Positions 8,556-20,191 of a stretch of DNA of 64,000 bases are shown piece by piece. The translations under genes and the position numbers were made by a program. Where the stretch lies: the NCBI RefSeq assembly GCF_014199255.1, contig NZ_JACIJF010000003.1, positions 310,001 through 374,000 of the forward strand, given 5' to 3'. Under the pieces are notes generated by a model, which saw nothing but the letters and a program-made list of their open reading frames with translations, did no database searches and was not told the DNA's origin. The first letter of the stretch is position 1, and the number at the start of each line of letters is the position of its first letter. The DNA comes from Sphingomonas xinjiangensis (GTDB lineage Bacteria; Pseudomonadota; Alphaproteobacteria; Sphingomonadales; Sphingomonadaceae).

Positions 8556-8870
8556 GTGGCATCAACAGAGCCCGGCATCGAGGGGCTGGCGCACGACCCG
8601 CGCTATCAGCGGCTGGTACGGCGCAGGGGCCGGCTAAGCTGGCTACTCACAGCGCTGATGCTCGTCACCTATCTCGGCTTCATCCTGTTGGTCGCCTTCG
8701 CCAAGCCGCTGCTGGCGCAGCCGATCGCGGGCGGCGCCACGACGCTTGGCATTCCGCTCGGGCTCGGCGTCATCGCCGTCGCGATCGCACTGACCGGCTT
8801 CTATGTCCGCCGCGCGAACGCTGAGTTCGACCACGATGTCGACGCGCTTGCCGGGGAACATCGCCCATGA
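8556..8870 (+). CDS. DUF485 membrane protein (YjcH-like), partner of ActP
   Basis: The protein has 104 residues and two membrane helices (~28-50 and ~64-85) with a cytoplasmic N-terminal [16 protein letters not shown] motif typical of DUF485. Genes of this family almost always precede the acetate/cation symporter actP, as in E. coli yjcH-actP. Here the TGA overlaps the actP ATG (ATGA), implying translational coupling. The start is GTG 8556 with GGGGAA upstream. It is probably an accessory or assembly factor of the symporter. Confidence 0.88.
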   Translation: MASTEPGIEGLAHDPRYQRLVRRRGRLSWLLTALMLVTYLGFILLVAFAKPLLAQPIAGGATTLGIPLGLGVIAVAIALTGFYVRRANAEFDHDVDALAGEHRP

Positions 8871-10486
8871 ACGGCACGACCAACTGGCCCGCCATCGCCA
8901 TGTTCGCGGCCTTTGTCGCGATTACGCTGGGAATCACGCGCTGGGCGGCACGCCGTACCCGCACGGCTGCCGACTTCTACGCCGCCGGCGGCGGCATCAC
9001 CGGCTTCCAGAACGGGCTGGCGATCGCCGGCGACTTCATGTCGGCGGCGTCCTTTCTCGGCATCTCGGCGCAGATCTATGCGGATGGCTATGACGGCCTG
9101 ATCTATTCGATCGGCTTCCTGGTCGGCTGGCCGATCGTTCTGTTCCTGATTGCCGAGCGCCTGCGCAACCTTGGCCGCTACACCTTTGCCGACGTGGCGT
9201 CGTTCCGCTTCGCACAGACGCCAGTGCGCTGCTTCGCCGCGGTGTCGACGCTGCTCGTGGTGCTGTTCTACCTCATCGCCCAAATGGTCGGCGCGGGGCA
9301 GCTCATTCGGCTGCTGTTCGGCCTCCCTTATCCGTACGCCGTCGCGATTGTTGGCGTGATGATGACGCTCTACGTCCTGTTCGGCGGCATGATCGCCACC
9401 ACCTGGGTGCAGATCGTCAAGGCGGTGCTGCTGCTCGGCGCTGCCAGCTTCATCGCCGCCGCTGTGCTGTGGCGCTTCGGCTTCTCGCCCGAGGCGCTGT
9501 TCGCCCGCGCAATCGAAGTGAAGACTGCCGCCGCGAGTGCCGCCGGCGCCACGCCCATTGAGGCACAGGCCGCCGGCCGCGCCATCATGGGTCCAGGCGG
9601 CTTCATCAAGGATCCGGTATCGGCGCTCTCGCTCGGCCTCGCGCTCATGTTCGGCACCGCCGGGCTGCCGCACATCCTGATGCGCTTCTTCACCGTGCCC
9701 AACGCCAAGGCGGCACGCAGCTCGGTGCTGTGGGCCACCGGATGGATCGGCTATTTCTACATTCTGACCTTCGTGATCGGCTTCGGCGCAATCGTGCTGG
9801 TCGCGACCGACCCGTCCTACCTCACGCCAGGAGGCGCGTTGCGCGGCGGCGGCAACATGGCGGCGATGCATCTCAGCCATGCGGTCGGCGGCGACCTGTT
9901 CCTCGGCTTCGTCTCGGCGGTCGCCTTTGCGACGATCCTTGCGGTGGTGGCGGGCCTCACCTTGTCAGGCGCCTCCGCCGTCAGCCACGATCTCTACGCC
10001 AGCGTCCTGCGCCGCGGCCGCGCCGATCAGGCGGCGGAACTCCGCGTGTCGCGCGTCACCGTGCTCGTCCTCGCGCTCGTCGCCATCGCCCTGGGCATCC
10101 TGTTCGAACAACAAAATGTCGCGTTCATGGTCTCGCTTGCCTTCGCGCTCGCCGCCTCGGCCAACTTCCCGGTGCTGATCCTGTCGCTGCTATGGCCCGG
10201 CTGCACCACCCGCGGTGTCGTAGCCGGCGGGGCGGTCGGCCTGTCGCTGGCGCTCGGCCTGACCATCCTGTCGCCGGCGGTATGGGTGTCGGTGCTGGGC
10301 AACGCCCAGGCCATCTTCCCCTATGGCTCTCCGGCGATCTTCTCGATGCCCGCGGCCTTCTTCACGATCTGGCTGGTGTCGCGCCTCGACACAAGCGGCC
10401 GCGCCGCAGTCGACCGGGCTGGCTATCCGGCGCAGCGCATCCGCTCTGAAACCGGCATCGGCGCGGCCGGCGCCAGCGCGCACTGA
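8867..10486 (+). CDS. actP: Cation/acetate symporter ActP
   Basis: The 539-residue inner-membrane protein belongs to the sodium:solute symporter family, with about 13 helices. Motifs include [38 protein letters not shown] and [16 protein letters not shown], all typical of ActP. It imports acetate and other short monocarboxylates with a cation. Overlap with the DUF485 gene defines the operon. Acetyl-CoA synthetase, which would activate the imported acetate, is 4.3 kb away on the other strand. A hairpin separates it from the convergent chemoreceptor gene. Confidence 0.93.
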   Translation: MNGTTNWPAIAMFAAFVAITLGITRWAARRTRTAADFYAAGGGITGFQNGLAIAGDFMSAASFLGISAQIYADGYDGLIYSIGFLVGWPIVLFLIAERLRNLGRYTFADVASFRFAQTPVRCFAAVSTLLVVLFYLIAQMVGAGQLIRLLFGLPYPYAVAIVGVMMTLYVLFGGMIATTWVQIVKAVLLLGAASFIAAAVLWRFGFSPEALFARAIEVKTAAASAAGATPIEAQAAGRAIMGPGGFIKDPVSALSLGLALMFGTAGLPHILMRFFTVPNAKAARSSVLWATGWIGYFYILTFVIGFGAIVLVATDPSYLTPGGALRGGGNMAAMHLSHAVGGDLFLGFVSAVAFATILAVVAGLTLSGASAVSHDLYASVLRRGRADQAAELRVSRVTVLVLALVAIALGILFEQQNVAFMVSLAFALAASANFPVLILSLLWPGCTTRGVVAGGAVGLSLALGLTILSPAVWVSVLGNAQAIFPYGSPAIFSMPAAFFTIWLVSRLDTSGRAAVDRAGYPAQRIRSETGIGAAGASAH

Positions 10487-10491
10487 AACGG

Positions 10492-10527
10492 CGAAAGGCG
10501 GCGCCGGCTTCCCGGCACCGCCTTTCG
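10492..10527. terminator. Bidirectional hairpin between actP and the chemoreceptor gene
   Basis: CGAAAGGCGG-CGCCGG pairs with CCGGCACCGCCTTTCG around a CTTC loop, with one unpaired base. It lies between two convergent stop codons. The AAAG/CTTT ends give short T-runs in both directions. Confidence 0.75.
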
Positions 10528-10548
10528 TGACTCGTCGCGTCGGCTGGA

Positions 10549-12390
10549 TCAGAAGCTCGCCCAGTCATCCCCGCCGGCATGGGCGGAAATCGACGCGGGC
10601 AGCGACCTCACCGGCGAGACATAGCTCGACGCCGCCTTGGCAGGCGCGGACCGCGCCGGCTTGCGCGCGGGCTGTGCGCCGACATCGAACTTGGCGGCCT
10701 GCTCGGCCAGCGCCGACACTTCGCTCGACAGGTTGCGCGCGGCGGCGGATGTCTGCTCGACCATCGCGGCATTCTGCTGCGTGGACTGGTCCATCGTTCC
10801 GATCGCGACGCTGATCTGGCTGACCGCGGTCGACTGCGACTGGTTGTCGGTCGCGATCTGGCTGACCAGGCTGTGCACCTCGCCGACGCCGCCGGTGATG
10901 TCGGCCAACGCGCCGTCCACCTTCCGCACCATTTCCACCGCCGAGACGATGTCGGTCTGCGTCGCGGTCAGCTGGTCGCGTGCCCGGCCCGCTTCCTCTT
11001 CGGCGCGCATCGCCAGCGCCGACACCAGGTCGGCCACGACGGCAAAGCCCCGGCCGGCTTCCCCGGCGCGTCCGGCTTCCACCGCCGCGTTCATCGCCAG
11101 AACGCGAGTCTGGAACGCAATCTTGTCCAGCCCCTCGATGACGCTGTCGATGCCCTTGGCGCTGTCGTTCACGCGCGTCATCGCCTGCAAGGCTTCGTCC
11201 GCAATCTCGCGCCCGCCGCGCACGGTCGAGATGGCGTCATCGGCGCGCACCGCGGTACGGTTGGCGGCCTGTGCGGTCGCCTTCAGCCTGCCATCCATCT
11301 GGGTGATCGCGGCGGAGGTTTCTTCCAGGCTAGCGGCATTCGCCTCGGTACGGCGCGCCAGATCTTCGGACGCCTGGGCGATCTCGCCCGATCCGGTGCG
11401 GATCGCGGCGGCGCTCTCGCTCACGGCGCCGATCAGCGCGCGCAGGCTCGTCAGCGCTTCGTTGAAGTTCGCGCGGACGGTGTCGTACCCGGCCGAAAAA
11501 TTGCCTTCGATCTGCGCGGTCAGGTCGCCCTTGGACAGGCGGTCCAGCCCGTCGGACAGCGACGTGACCAGCCTGTTCTGCTCGGCATCGGCATCGGCCT
11601 TCAGGCGCTCGGCTTTCACCTTGGCCACGGCCTGGTCGCGGAACACCAGCAGCGCGGAAGCCATCGCCCCGATCTCGTCCTTGCGCGCGGCACCCTCGAC
11701 CGGCACTTCGTTGTCGCCCTCGGCCAGGCGGCGCATTGCCGCGGTGATGCCCGCCACCGGCGCACCGATCTGGTTCGACATCAGCCAGGCCATGCCCATC
11801 GAGCTGATCAGTCCCGCGATACCGCCAAAGATCAACAGCTGCACCGTCCAGTCATAAGCGGCGTTCTGCTCCCCCGTGCGAACGTCGATCCGCTCCTGCG
11901 CCACTTGCAGCAGCTCGGTGCCCAGCGATTCGATATCGCCCGTGTCATTGGCGGTCTTCAGCGTGGAGATCGCCTCGCTTTGGCGCGCGGGGTTCGCGGC
12001 AATGGCGAACAGCGCCTCGGCCCGGCTGGTATAGTCGCGGCCCAGCGTCTGGAGCTTCTTGGTCCGCTCGCGCTGCGCTTCCACGCTGGTGGTCTTCTCA
12101 TATTCGGCCATCTTGGCCTGGAACGAGCTTGTCGCGGTTTCGAAGCGCGAGCGCGAACCCGGGTCGCGGTTGACCACAAAGGTCGCCAGCTCGGCGCGCG
12201 CGGTGGCAAGATCGCCCATCGCCTTCTGGCCGGTCGCGTTCAGCCGGTTGGCGCGCACGTTCTTGAAGCTCGCATCATCGATGCTGCGCGCGTTCAGGAA
12301 CACCATCGTGCTGACGATCAACGAGATCAGAATAACGATACCAAAGCCCAGTTTGAGCTTGGTGGGGATACGCAGGTCGGAAAAATTCAC
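10549..12390 (-). CDS. Methyl-accepting chemotaxis protein
   Basis: The 613-residue receptor has a first transmembrane helix at ~15-34, a periplasmic helical sensor (~35-180), a second helix at ~182-205, a HAMP domain and a long coiled-coil signalling domain. The tip is QTRVLAMNAAVEAGRAGEAG followed by [15 protein letters not shown]. The C-terminus ends DDWASF, a W-x-x-F ending like the NWETF pentapeptide that docks CheR/CheB in enteric receptors. GTG 12390 is preferred because GGAG lies 7 nt upstream and the protein then starts NFSDLRIPTKLKLGF; an ATG at 12417 has no Shine-Dalgarno sequence and lies next to a TATAAT. Ligand unknown; neighbouring acetate genes are suggestive only. Confidence 0.92.
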   Translation of the reverse strand: MNFSDLRIPTKLKLGFGIVILISLIVSTMVFLNARSIDDASFKNVRANRLNATGQKAMGDLATARAELATFVVNRDPGSRSRFETATSSFQAKMAEYEKTTSVEAQRERTKKLQTLGRDYTSRAEALFAIAANPARQSEAISTLKTANDTGDIESLGTELLQVAQERIDVRTGEQNAAYDWTVQLLIFGGIAGLISSMGMAWLMSNQIGAPVAGITAAMRRLAEGDNEVPVEGAARKDEIGAMASALLVFRDQAVAKVKAERLKADADAEQNRLVTSLSDGLDRLSKGDLTAQIEGNFSAGYDTVRANFNEALTSLRALIGAVSESAAAIRTGSGEIAQASEDLARRTEANAASLEETSAAITQMDGRLKATAQAANRTAVRADDAISTVRGGREIADEALQAMTRVNDSAKGIDSVIEGLDKIAFQTRVLAMNAAVEAGRAGEAGRGFAVVADLVSALAMRAEEEAGRARDQLTATQTDIVSAVEMVRKVDGALADITGGVGEVHSLVSQIATDNQSQSTAVSQISVAIGTMDQSTQQNAAMVEQTSAAARNLSSEVSALAEQAAKFDVGAQPARKPARSAPAKAASSYVSPVRSLPASISAHAGGDDWASF

Positions 12391-12561
12391 GCGATGCTCC
12401 AGTCGATCCGCGCGCATGCGGCATCAGGCGCATTATAGAATGACCGGTGCACAAGGGCGGGGACCGGACGCCAATATGCTGCACTCCCTGCGAATCCGGG
12501 CTGGGCGTCTGCGGGCGAACGGGGGCCCGCACCGCCGTCGTTCGACAAAGGCACGCCCCAA

Positions 12562-12591
12562 CGAAAACGCCCCGGCATCGCTGCCGGGGCG
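12562..12591 (-). terminator. Rho-independent terminator of the M13 peptidase gene
   Basis: The stem CGCCCCGGCA/TGCCGGGGCG encloses a 4-base loop. On the minus strand it is followed by GTTTTCGTT, 28 bp after the peptidase stop codon. Confidence 0.8.
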
Positions 12592-12618
12592 CATTCGGTC
12601 AGGCTGGCGCGCGAGCGC

Positions 12619-14661
12619 TTACCAGATATGCACGCGCTTCTCGGGCGCCAGGTACAGCGCGTCGCCCGGCTTCACGTTGAACGCCGTGTACCACGCGTCG
12701 ACGTTGCGGACGATGCCGTTCACGCGGAACATCGCCGGGGAATGCGGGTCGGTGCGCAGCGCCTGGAGCAGGCTGTTCTCGCGCAGCTTGGTCTGCCACG
12801 CCTGGGCATAAGCCAGGAAGAAGCGCTGGTCGCCGGTAAGCCCGCCGATCACCGGCGCCTTGCCGTGTTCGGCCTGGTACTTCTGGTACGCGCCATACGC
12901 CGCTTCCACGCCGCCCAGGTCGCCGATATTCTCGCCCAGGGTCAGCTTGCCCTGGATGCGCGTGCCCGGGATCGGCTCATAAGCGTCATATTGCGTCGAC
13001 AGTGCCGCCGTGCGCTCGGCGAACGCCTTCTTCGCCGCGTCGGTCCACCAATTCTCGAACTTGCCCGTGGGGCCGAACTGGCTGCCCTGGTCGTCAAAGC
13101 CATGACCCATTTCGTGGCCAATCACCGCGCCGATCGCACCGTAATTCACTGCGGCATCGGCATTGGGGTCGAAGAACGGCGCTTGCAGGATCGCCGCCGG
13201 GAACGTGATCTGGTTCGACAGCGGGTTGTAATAGGCGTTCACTTCCTGCGGGTTCATCTCCCACAGCGTACGGTCGACGGGCTTGGGGAACCGCTGAAGC
13301 TGGAGCTGATGCTCGAACTCGCTTGCGCGCACTGCATTGCCCAGCGCGTCGCCGCGCACGACCTTCATCGGCGAATAATCGATATACTTCACCGGGTGGC
13401 CGATGCGCGGCTCGAACGCCGCCAGCTTGGCCAGCGCCGCGGTCTTGGTCGCCGGGTCCATCCAGCTCGAACCCTGGATGCGCTCCTGATAGGCGGCACG
13501 AAGATTCTCGATCAGTTCGCCCATCTGCTGTTCGGAGGCGGGCGGGAAATATTTGGCGACATAGATCTGGCCGACCGCCTCGCCCAGCGATCCATTGACC
13601 ATCTGCACGCCGCGCTTCCAACGATCGCGCTTCACCTGCACGCCGCCCAGCGTCTTGGAATAAAAGTCGAACCGCGTGTCGTCGAACGCCTTGGGCAGAT
13701 ATTGCGCATGGTCGCTGACGAACCGGTACGCCAGATAGTCCTTCCACGTCGCGAGCGGCGTCGCGGTCAGGATCTTGCCCGCCGCGGCCACGGCGGTGTT
13801 CTGGCCCATGATGATCGTCGGCGCCTTTTCGATGCCGGCGGTCTTGAGCATCAGCGCCCAATCGAATTGGGGCGCCTTGGTTTCAAGCCCCGCAACCGAC
13901 TGCGGATCGTTCAGCTTGGCAATGTCGCGGCTTTCCGCCGGTGACCATTGCGACTTGGCCAGCGTGGTCTCCAGCGCGACGATCGCGTCGGCCTTGGCGC
14001 TGGCGTTGGGGATACCCGCGAGTTCCTGGACGCGCTGGACATAGGCGCGATAGGCGGTGCGGAAGTCGGCGAACTTCTTGGCCGTTTCCAGATAATAATC
14101 GCGGGGCATGCCCAGGCTGCCCTGACCGGTCATCGCCGTATAGCGGGTCGGGTCGGCAAGGTCGGGCAGGATGCCGAGCTCGACCGGCGAGGCATAGCCG
14201 ACGCTCGCGAACAGCACCTGAAGGTCCTGAAGATTCTTCACGCCATTGATGCGGGCGAGATAGGGCTTGAGCGGCGCGGTGCCCTTGGCCTCGATCCCGG
14301 CCTCGTCCATCCAGCTGGCATAGAAGTCGCCGACCTGGCGCCCGGTCGCGCCATAGGTGCCGGGGTTCTTGGCCATGTCGTCCAGGATGCCGCGAACATT
14401 CTGCTCGGCTTCGATCGACAGCTGCGTGCCGAAACCGGCCGAAGCGCGGTCGGGCGCGATCTGGACGCGCTCGGCCCAGCCACCGTTGGCGAACGTCCAG
14501 AAATCGTCACCCGGCTTCACTTGCGCCTTCTGCGCCGACAGGTCGACGCCGAAGCTGCCGTATCGCGGCGCCTTGGGGGCGTCCGCGGTCTGTGCCAGGG
14601 CAGGTGCGGCCAGTGCGAACAGGCCGCTTCCGGCCAGCAGAATCAAGCGCTTAACAGTCAC
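12619..14661 (-). CDS. M13 family zinc metallopeptidase (neprilysin-like)
   Basis: The protein has 680 residues and begins with a Sec signal peptide (KRLILLAGSGLFALAAPALAQ). The zinc site is HEMGH at 516-520, with the third ligand E577 in the GENIGDLGG motif. NAYY at 475-478 is the substrate-backbone-binding motif of M13 enzymes. It is a periplasmic or secreted endopeptidase that cleaves short peptides, often on the amino side of hydrophobic residues. The start is GTG 14661, preceded by GGGGG; an upstream in-frame start adds a cysteine-rich non-signal stretch. The peptide importer at 3080 could use its products, but no operon link exists. Confidence 0.92.
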   Translation of the reverse strand: MTVKRLILLAGSGLFALAAPALAQTADAPKAPRYGSFGVDLSAQKAQVKPGDDFWTFANGGWAERVQIAPDRASAGFGTQLSIEAEQNVRGILDDMAKNPGTYGATGRQVGDFYASWMDEAGIEAKGTAPLKPYLARINGVKNLQDLQVLFASVGYASPVELGILPDLADPTRYTAMTGQGSLGMPRDYYLETAKKFADFRTAYRAYVQRVQELAGIPNASAKADAIVALETTLAKSQWSPAESRDIAKLNDPQSVAGLETKAPQFDWALMLKTAGIEKAPTIIMGQNTAVAAAGKILTATPLATWKDYLAYRFVSDHAQYLPKAFDDTRFDFYSKTLGGVQVKRDRWKRGVQMVNGSLGEAVGQIYVAKYFPPASEQQMGELIENLRAAYQERIQGSSWMDPATKTAALAKLAAFEPRIGHPVKYIDYSPMKVVRGDALGNAVRASEFEHQLQLQRFPKPVDRTLWEMNPQEVNAYYNPLSNQITFPAAILQAPFFDPNADAAVNYGAIGAVIGHEMGHGFDDQGSQFGPTGKFENWWTDAAKKAFAERTAALSTQYDAYEPIPGTRIQGKLTLGENIGDLGGVEAAYGAYQKYQAEHGKAPVIGGLTGDQRFFLAYAQAWQTKLRENSLLQALRTDPHSPAMFRVNGIVRNVDAWYTAFNVKPGDALYLAPEKRVHIW

Positions 14662-14772
14662 GGTACAGCATCCCCCACCAAAGTGTATTAGCAAAGGCTA
14701 ACAGCGGGGAATGCGCTCCGCAATCGCAAACGTCCTTGCGTCTTTCAACGGCTTGCAGGCTTCACGCGCGCT

Positions 14773-16713
<1,941 letters not shown>

Positions 16714-16775
16714 CGTTCACTCTCCTTGCGGGCGCGGGTTCTAGGTCGAGGAACGCGATCTTCGCAACCCGGGGT

Positions 16776-17177
16776 TCAACGCGCCGCGTCGAGCCGGGGC
16801 CGATACCGCGCGAATTCCACGCGGTGCGCCTGCACCAGCCGGGAACCGCCGCTCATCCCGGTGATCTCACACCGGAAGTATCGGGTGTCGCCCGCCTTCG
16901 CCTCGATGACCAGCGGCCGCTTCAGGCTCTTCGATCCCGACAGAACCCGCTCGCCCGGATCGACATCCTGCACCGCGAACTCGCTGCGCCCCAGCTTCGC
17001 CATCCGCACTGCGCGATTATCCTGCTCCAGATAGGCCGAACAGCCGCGCGCGCCGAAGAAGAAGGATCCCGAGCGGTAGAACACCAGCCGCGCCTTGCCG
17101 GCAGGCGGCGGTTCGATCGGCGGCGGCGCCGCTGCCTGCAACGCCGCGCCCATCAGCAATGCCAACTCCACCCACAT
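16776..17177 (-). CDS. Secreted DUF2846-like protein
   Basis: The protein has 133 residues. A signal-like N-terminus (MWVELALLMGAALQAAAP) is followed by a small beta-rich domain: RLVFYRSGSFFFGARGCSAYLE, AVRMAKLGRSEFAVQDVDPGE, VIEAKAGDTRYFRCEITG. The pattern of a YR-S/F strand, a K-L-G...F turn, DVxPGE and AGDTRYFR resembles DUF2846, a family of small periplasmic proteins of unknown role. No lipobox cysteine is present. ATG 17177 has GGGGAG upstream. It is divergent from the efflux operon with about 110 bp between starts. Confidence 0.65.
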   Translation of the reverse strand: MWVELALLMGAALQAAAPPPIEPPPAGKARLVFYRSGSFFFGARGCSAYLEQDNRAVRMAKLGRSEFAVQDVDPGERVLSGSKSLKRPLVIEAKAGDTRYFRCEITGMSGGSRLVQAHRVEFARYRPRLDAAR

Positions 17178-17239
17178 GCCCGCTCTCCCCTCCGCCGGCA
17201 AGGCTGCCGCACTTCGCGCGCCCGATCAATCGGCGGCGT

Positions 17240-17258
17240 TGCGACATTCTGCGACATT
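17240..17258. promoter_or_regulatory. Tandem TGCGACATT repeats upstream of the efflux operon
   Basis: TGCGACATT occurs at 17240-17248 and 17250-17258, a 10-bp period, and lies 32 bp upstream of the efflux lipoprotein start. One-turn-spaced direct repeats are the usual binding pattern of OmpR/PhoB-type response regulators. No such regulator lies in the window, so the regulator is inferred. Confidence 0.4.
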
Positions 17259-17289
17259 AATTCGGTGGAACTGAATCGCTGGCGAAACC

Positions 17290-18777
17290 ATGTACGGCGC
17301 TATGGCTCATCGCCCCTCCCTCCTGTTTCTGGCCGCCGCGCTTCCGCTCGCCGCCTGTTCGGTCGGCCCCGATTATCGCCCCAGCAGCGCGGCCGAGCTC
17401 GGCGTGCCGCAGCGTTATTCAGTGCCGGCAGACCAGCGCGCGCGCGAAGACCTGACGCAATGGTGGCGCAAGTTCGACGATCCCCAGCTCGCCGCGCTGG
17501 TGGAGCGTGCCCAGGCCGCCAATCTCGACATCGCCCAGGCCGTCACGCGCCTTCGCCAGGCGCGCGAGTCGCTGGTCCAGTCCCGTGCCGCGCTGCTTCC
17601 CAGCCTCAGCACCTCGGGCGGCTATTCGCGCAGCCAGCCGCTGCGCGGCGCCAGCACCACCGTCACGCTGCCCGACGGCACCGTCACGTCCTTTTCGCAG
17701 GGCGCGAGCAACAGCTTTTCGCTCGGCCTGGACGCCAACTACCAGCTCGACTTGTTCGGCGGCGTCCGGCGCGGGGTGGAATCCTCGCGCGCCGGCTATG
17801 AAGCGGCGGGCTATGACTATGCCTCGGTGCTGATCTCGGTCGAGGCCGAAACCGCACGCAACTATGTCCTCGCCCGCGCGGCCCAGGCGCAGCTCGCCAA
17901 TGCCCGCGCGACGCTCGCGCTTCAGGAGGACAATCTCCAGATCGCGCAGTGGCGGGTACAGGCCGGCCTCGTCTCCACGCTGGACCAGGAACAGGCGCGT
18001 GCCCAGCGCGCGCAGACCGCCGCGACCATCCCCACGCTGGAGGCCAATTACAACGGCTTCGTCTCGCGCCTGGGCGTGCTCACCGGGCAGGCACCCGGTG
18101 CGCTCAAGGCCGAGCTGGAGGCCGTGAAGCCGATCCCCACCGGCCCGGTCTCCGTCGCCACCGGCATTCCCGCCGACGCCCTGCGCCAGCGCCCCGACAT
18201 CCGCGCGGCGGAGCGCAACCTCGCCTCGGCCACCGCTCAGATCGGCGTCACCCAGGCCCAGCTTTACCCCTCATTCGCCATCGGCGGCAGCATCGATGCC
18301 GGCTCGTCCGCGCTCAGCTCGCTGTTCGACGTACTGACCGGGCGGCTGTTCGCCAATGTCGCCCAGACCATCTTCGATGCGGGCCGCACCCGCAGCCAGG
18401 TCCGCAGCGCGCAGGCTGCTGCCGACAGCGCGTTCCTCACCTACAAGCAGACCGTGCTCACCTCGCTCGAGGATATCGAGAATGCGGCCGTCGCGCTCCA
18501 ATCGGCACAGCGGCGCGTGGCCGACTTCCGCGAAGCGCTCGACGCATCCAACAACCAGGCGATCCTCGCGCGCACTCAGTACCGCGCGGGTCTTACCGAC
18601 TTCACGACCCTTAACCAGGCCGAGAACCAGCTGCTGTCCGCCCAGAACGGGCTCACTCAGGCCCGGTCCGACCAGTCCACCGCCCTGATCCAGCTCTACC
18701 TGTCGCTCGGCGGCGGCTGGGACAGCACCACCACGCCCCAGGCACCCACCACAGGCAGCACCGCCAATGGCAACTGA
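17290..18777 (+). CDS. Outer membrane efflux lipoprotein, NodT/TolC family
   Basis: The protein has 495 residues and a lipoprotein signal ending in LPLAAC, with the acylated cysteine at residue 23. Two OEP repeats follow, each a long helical hairpin (AARDLTQWW-like start, LDIAQAVTRLRQARESLVQ, and ALRQRPDIRAAERNLASATAQIG). The protein forms the trimeric outer-membrane duct of a tripartite pump. ATG 17290 or 17302 are both possible; neither has a strong Shine-Dalgarno sequence. The stop overlaps the next start by 11 nt, so the duct is made together with the adaptor. A GTG- and Q/A-rich tail ends GSTANGN. Confidence 0.92.
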   Translation: MYGAMAHRPSLLFLAAALPLAACSVGPDYRPSSAAELGVPQRYSVPADQRAREDLTQWWRKFDDPQLAALVERAQAANLDIAQAVTRLRQARESLVQSRAALLPSLSTSGGYSRSQPLRGASTTVTLPDGTVTSFSQGASNSFSLGLDANYQLDLFGGVRRGVESSRAGYEAAGYDYASVLISVEAETARNYVLARAAQAQLANARATLALQEDNLQIAQWRVQAGLVSTLDQEQARAQRAQTAATIPTLEANYNGFVSRLGVLTGQAPGALKAELEAVKPIPTGPVSVATGIPADALRQRPDIRAAERNLASATAQIGVTQAQLYPSFAIGGSIDAGSSALSSLFDVLTGRLFANVAQTIFDAGRTRSQVRSAQAAADSAFLTYKQTVLTSLEDIENAAVALQSAQRRVADFREALDASNNQAILARTQYRAGLTDFTTLNQAENQLLSAQNGLTQARSDQSTALIQLYLSLGGGWDSTTTPQAPTTGSTANGN

Positions 18778-20191
18778 TCCCAACCCGAACCTCGACGATT
18801 TCCTGGGCACCCCGGCCCGTCCGTGGTGGCGGCGCTGGCTGAAGTGGATCGTCATCGCGCTGGTGGTGGTCGGCCTTGGCCTGCTGCTCACGCGCTGCGT
18901 GTTCGGCGGGACGGCCGAAACCCAATATTCGACCGAAGAGGCCGAACGCGGCAATCTGACGGTCACGGTCTCCGCCACGGGCAAGCTCGCCCCGACCAAC
19001 CAGGTCCAGGTCGGCTCCGAACTCTCCGGCCTGATCGAAACGGTCAGCGTCGACGTCAACGACCGCGTGGTGAAGGGCCAGCCGCTGGCGGTGCTCGACA
19101 CCTCGCAGCTTGATGATGAGATCACGCAGGGCCGCGCCCAGCTCGGCGCCAATCAGGCACAGGTCGAGCAGGCCCAGGCCACCGTGGCCGAGAGCCAGGC
19201 CCAGTTGTCGCGCCTCCAGGAAGTCAGCCGCCTGTCGGGCGGCCGCGTCCCCGCCAAGGTCGAGATGGAACAGGCACGCGCCGCCGTGCAGCGCGCCGTC
19301 GCGACGTTGAAGGCGGCGCAAGCCCAGGTCGTCTCCGCCAGGGCAGCGCTCTCCTCGACCGAGACTCGCCGCTACAAGGCTGTCATTCGCTCCCCCGTGA
19401 ACGGCGTCGTGCTCGCGCGCCAGATCGATGCCGGGCAGACGGTGGCGGCCTCGTTCAACACGCCGACGCTGTTCGTGATCGCCGAGGACCTGTCGGCCAT
19501 GGAATTGCAGGTCGCGATCGACGAAGCCGATGTCGGCTCGGTCAAGCAAGGCCAGATCGCCAGCTTCACCGTCGACGCGTTCCCGGGCAAGACCTTCCCG
19601 GCGACGATCACGCGCGTCGATCTCGGCTCCAACCTGTCGGCCCAGGCGGCATCGAGCTCCAGCACGACGTCGAGCACCAGCACCACCACGGGTCAGGTGG
19701 TGTCCTATGCCGCCACCCTCAGCGTCGCTAATGCCGACCAGCAGCTGCGCCCGGGCATGACCGCGACGGCGGAGATCGTCACGCGCGCCAAGCCCAATGT
19801 GCTGCTCGTGCCGAACGCCGCGCTGCGCTTCACGCCCGCCGCCGCCGCCCAGGGGCAGGCCGCGAGCGGGGGCCAAGGGGGCATCGCCGGCGCGCTCACG
19901 CCGCGCCGCCCCCGCCGCGGCAACGACGCGTCCAAGGCCGGACCGGTCACGCGCAGCTCGGGACAGACCGTGTATATCCTGGGTGCCGAGAACCAGCCTC
20001 AGCCGGTGCAGGTCACGATCGGCGACACCAATGGTTCGGTGACCGAGATCACCGGCGGCGGCCTCAAGCCGGGCATGAAGGTCATCACCGGCCAACTCGC
20101 CAGCGGCAGCACCGGTGCGCGCAGCCAGGGCGGTAGCGGCCAGCGCCGCCAGGGAGCCGGCGCCGGCGGAGGCGCACAGCGTGGCGGGTGA
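18767..20191 (+). CDS. MacA-like periplasmic adaptor (HlyD family)
   Basis: The protein has 474 residues. A single membrane helix (~27-43) anchors it. The split biotinyl-lipoyl domain is seen as SATGKLAPTNQVQVGSELSG, then after a coiled coil (GRAQLGANQAQVEQAQATVAE) as KAVIRSPVNGVVLARQIDAG. A beta-barrel follows, with LRPGMTATAEIVTRAKPN. It links the MacB-type ABC transporter to the outer-membrane duct. Unusual are a serine/threonine linker (SSSSTTSSTSTTTG) and a glycine/arginine-rich C-terminus after ~450. Overlaps both neighbours by 11 nt. Transported substrate unknown; macrolides, peptides or lipids are all possible for the family. Confidence 0.9.
   Translation: MATDPNPNLDDFLGTPARPWWRRWLKWIVIALVVVGLGLLLTRCVFGGTAETQYSTEEAERGNLTVTVSATGKLAPTNQVQVGSELSGLIETVSVDVNDRVVKGQPLAVLDTSQLDDEITQGRAQLGANQAQVEQAQATVAESQAQLSRLQEVSRLSGGRVPAKVEMEQARAAVQRAVATLKAAQAQVVSARAALSSTETRRYKAVIRSPVNGVVLARQIDAGQTVAASFNTPTLFVIAEDLSAMELQVAIDEADVGSVKQGQIASFTVDAFPGKTFPATITRVDLGSNLSAQAASSSSTTSSTSTTTGQVVSYAATLSVANADQQLRPGMTATAEIVTRAKPNVLLVPNAALRFTPAAAAQGQAASGGQGGIAGALTPRRPRRGNDASKAGPVTRSSGQTVYILGAENQPQPVQVTIGDTNGSVTEITGGGLKPGMKVITGQLASGSTGARSQGGSGQRRQGAGAGGGAQRGG

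Noticed and set aside
10579..12438. Plus-strand frame opposite the chemoreceptor
   Set aside because: Antisense shadow of a coiled-coil gene; it lacks a ribosome binding site and motifs.
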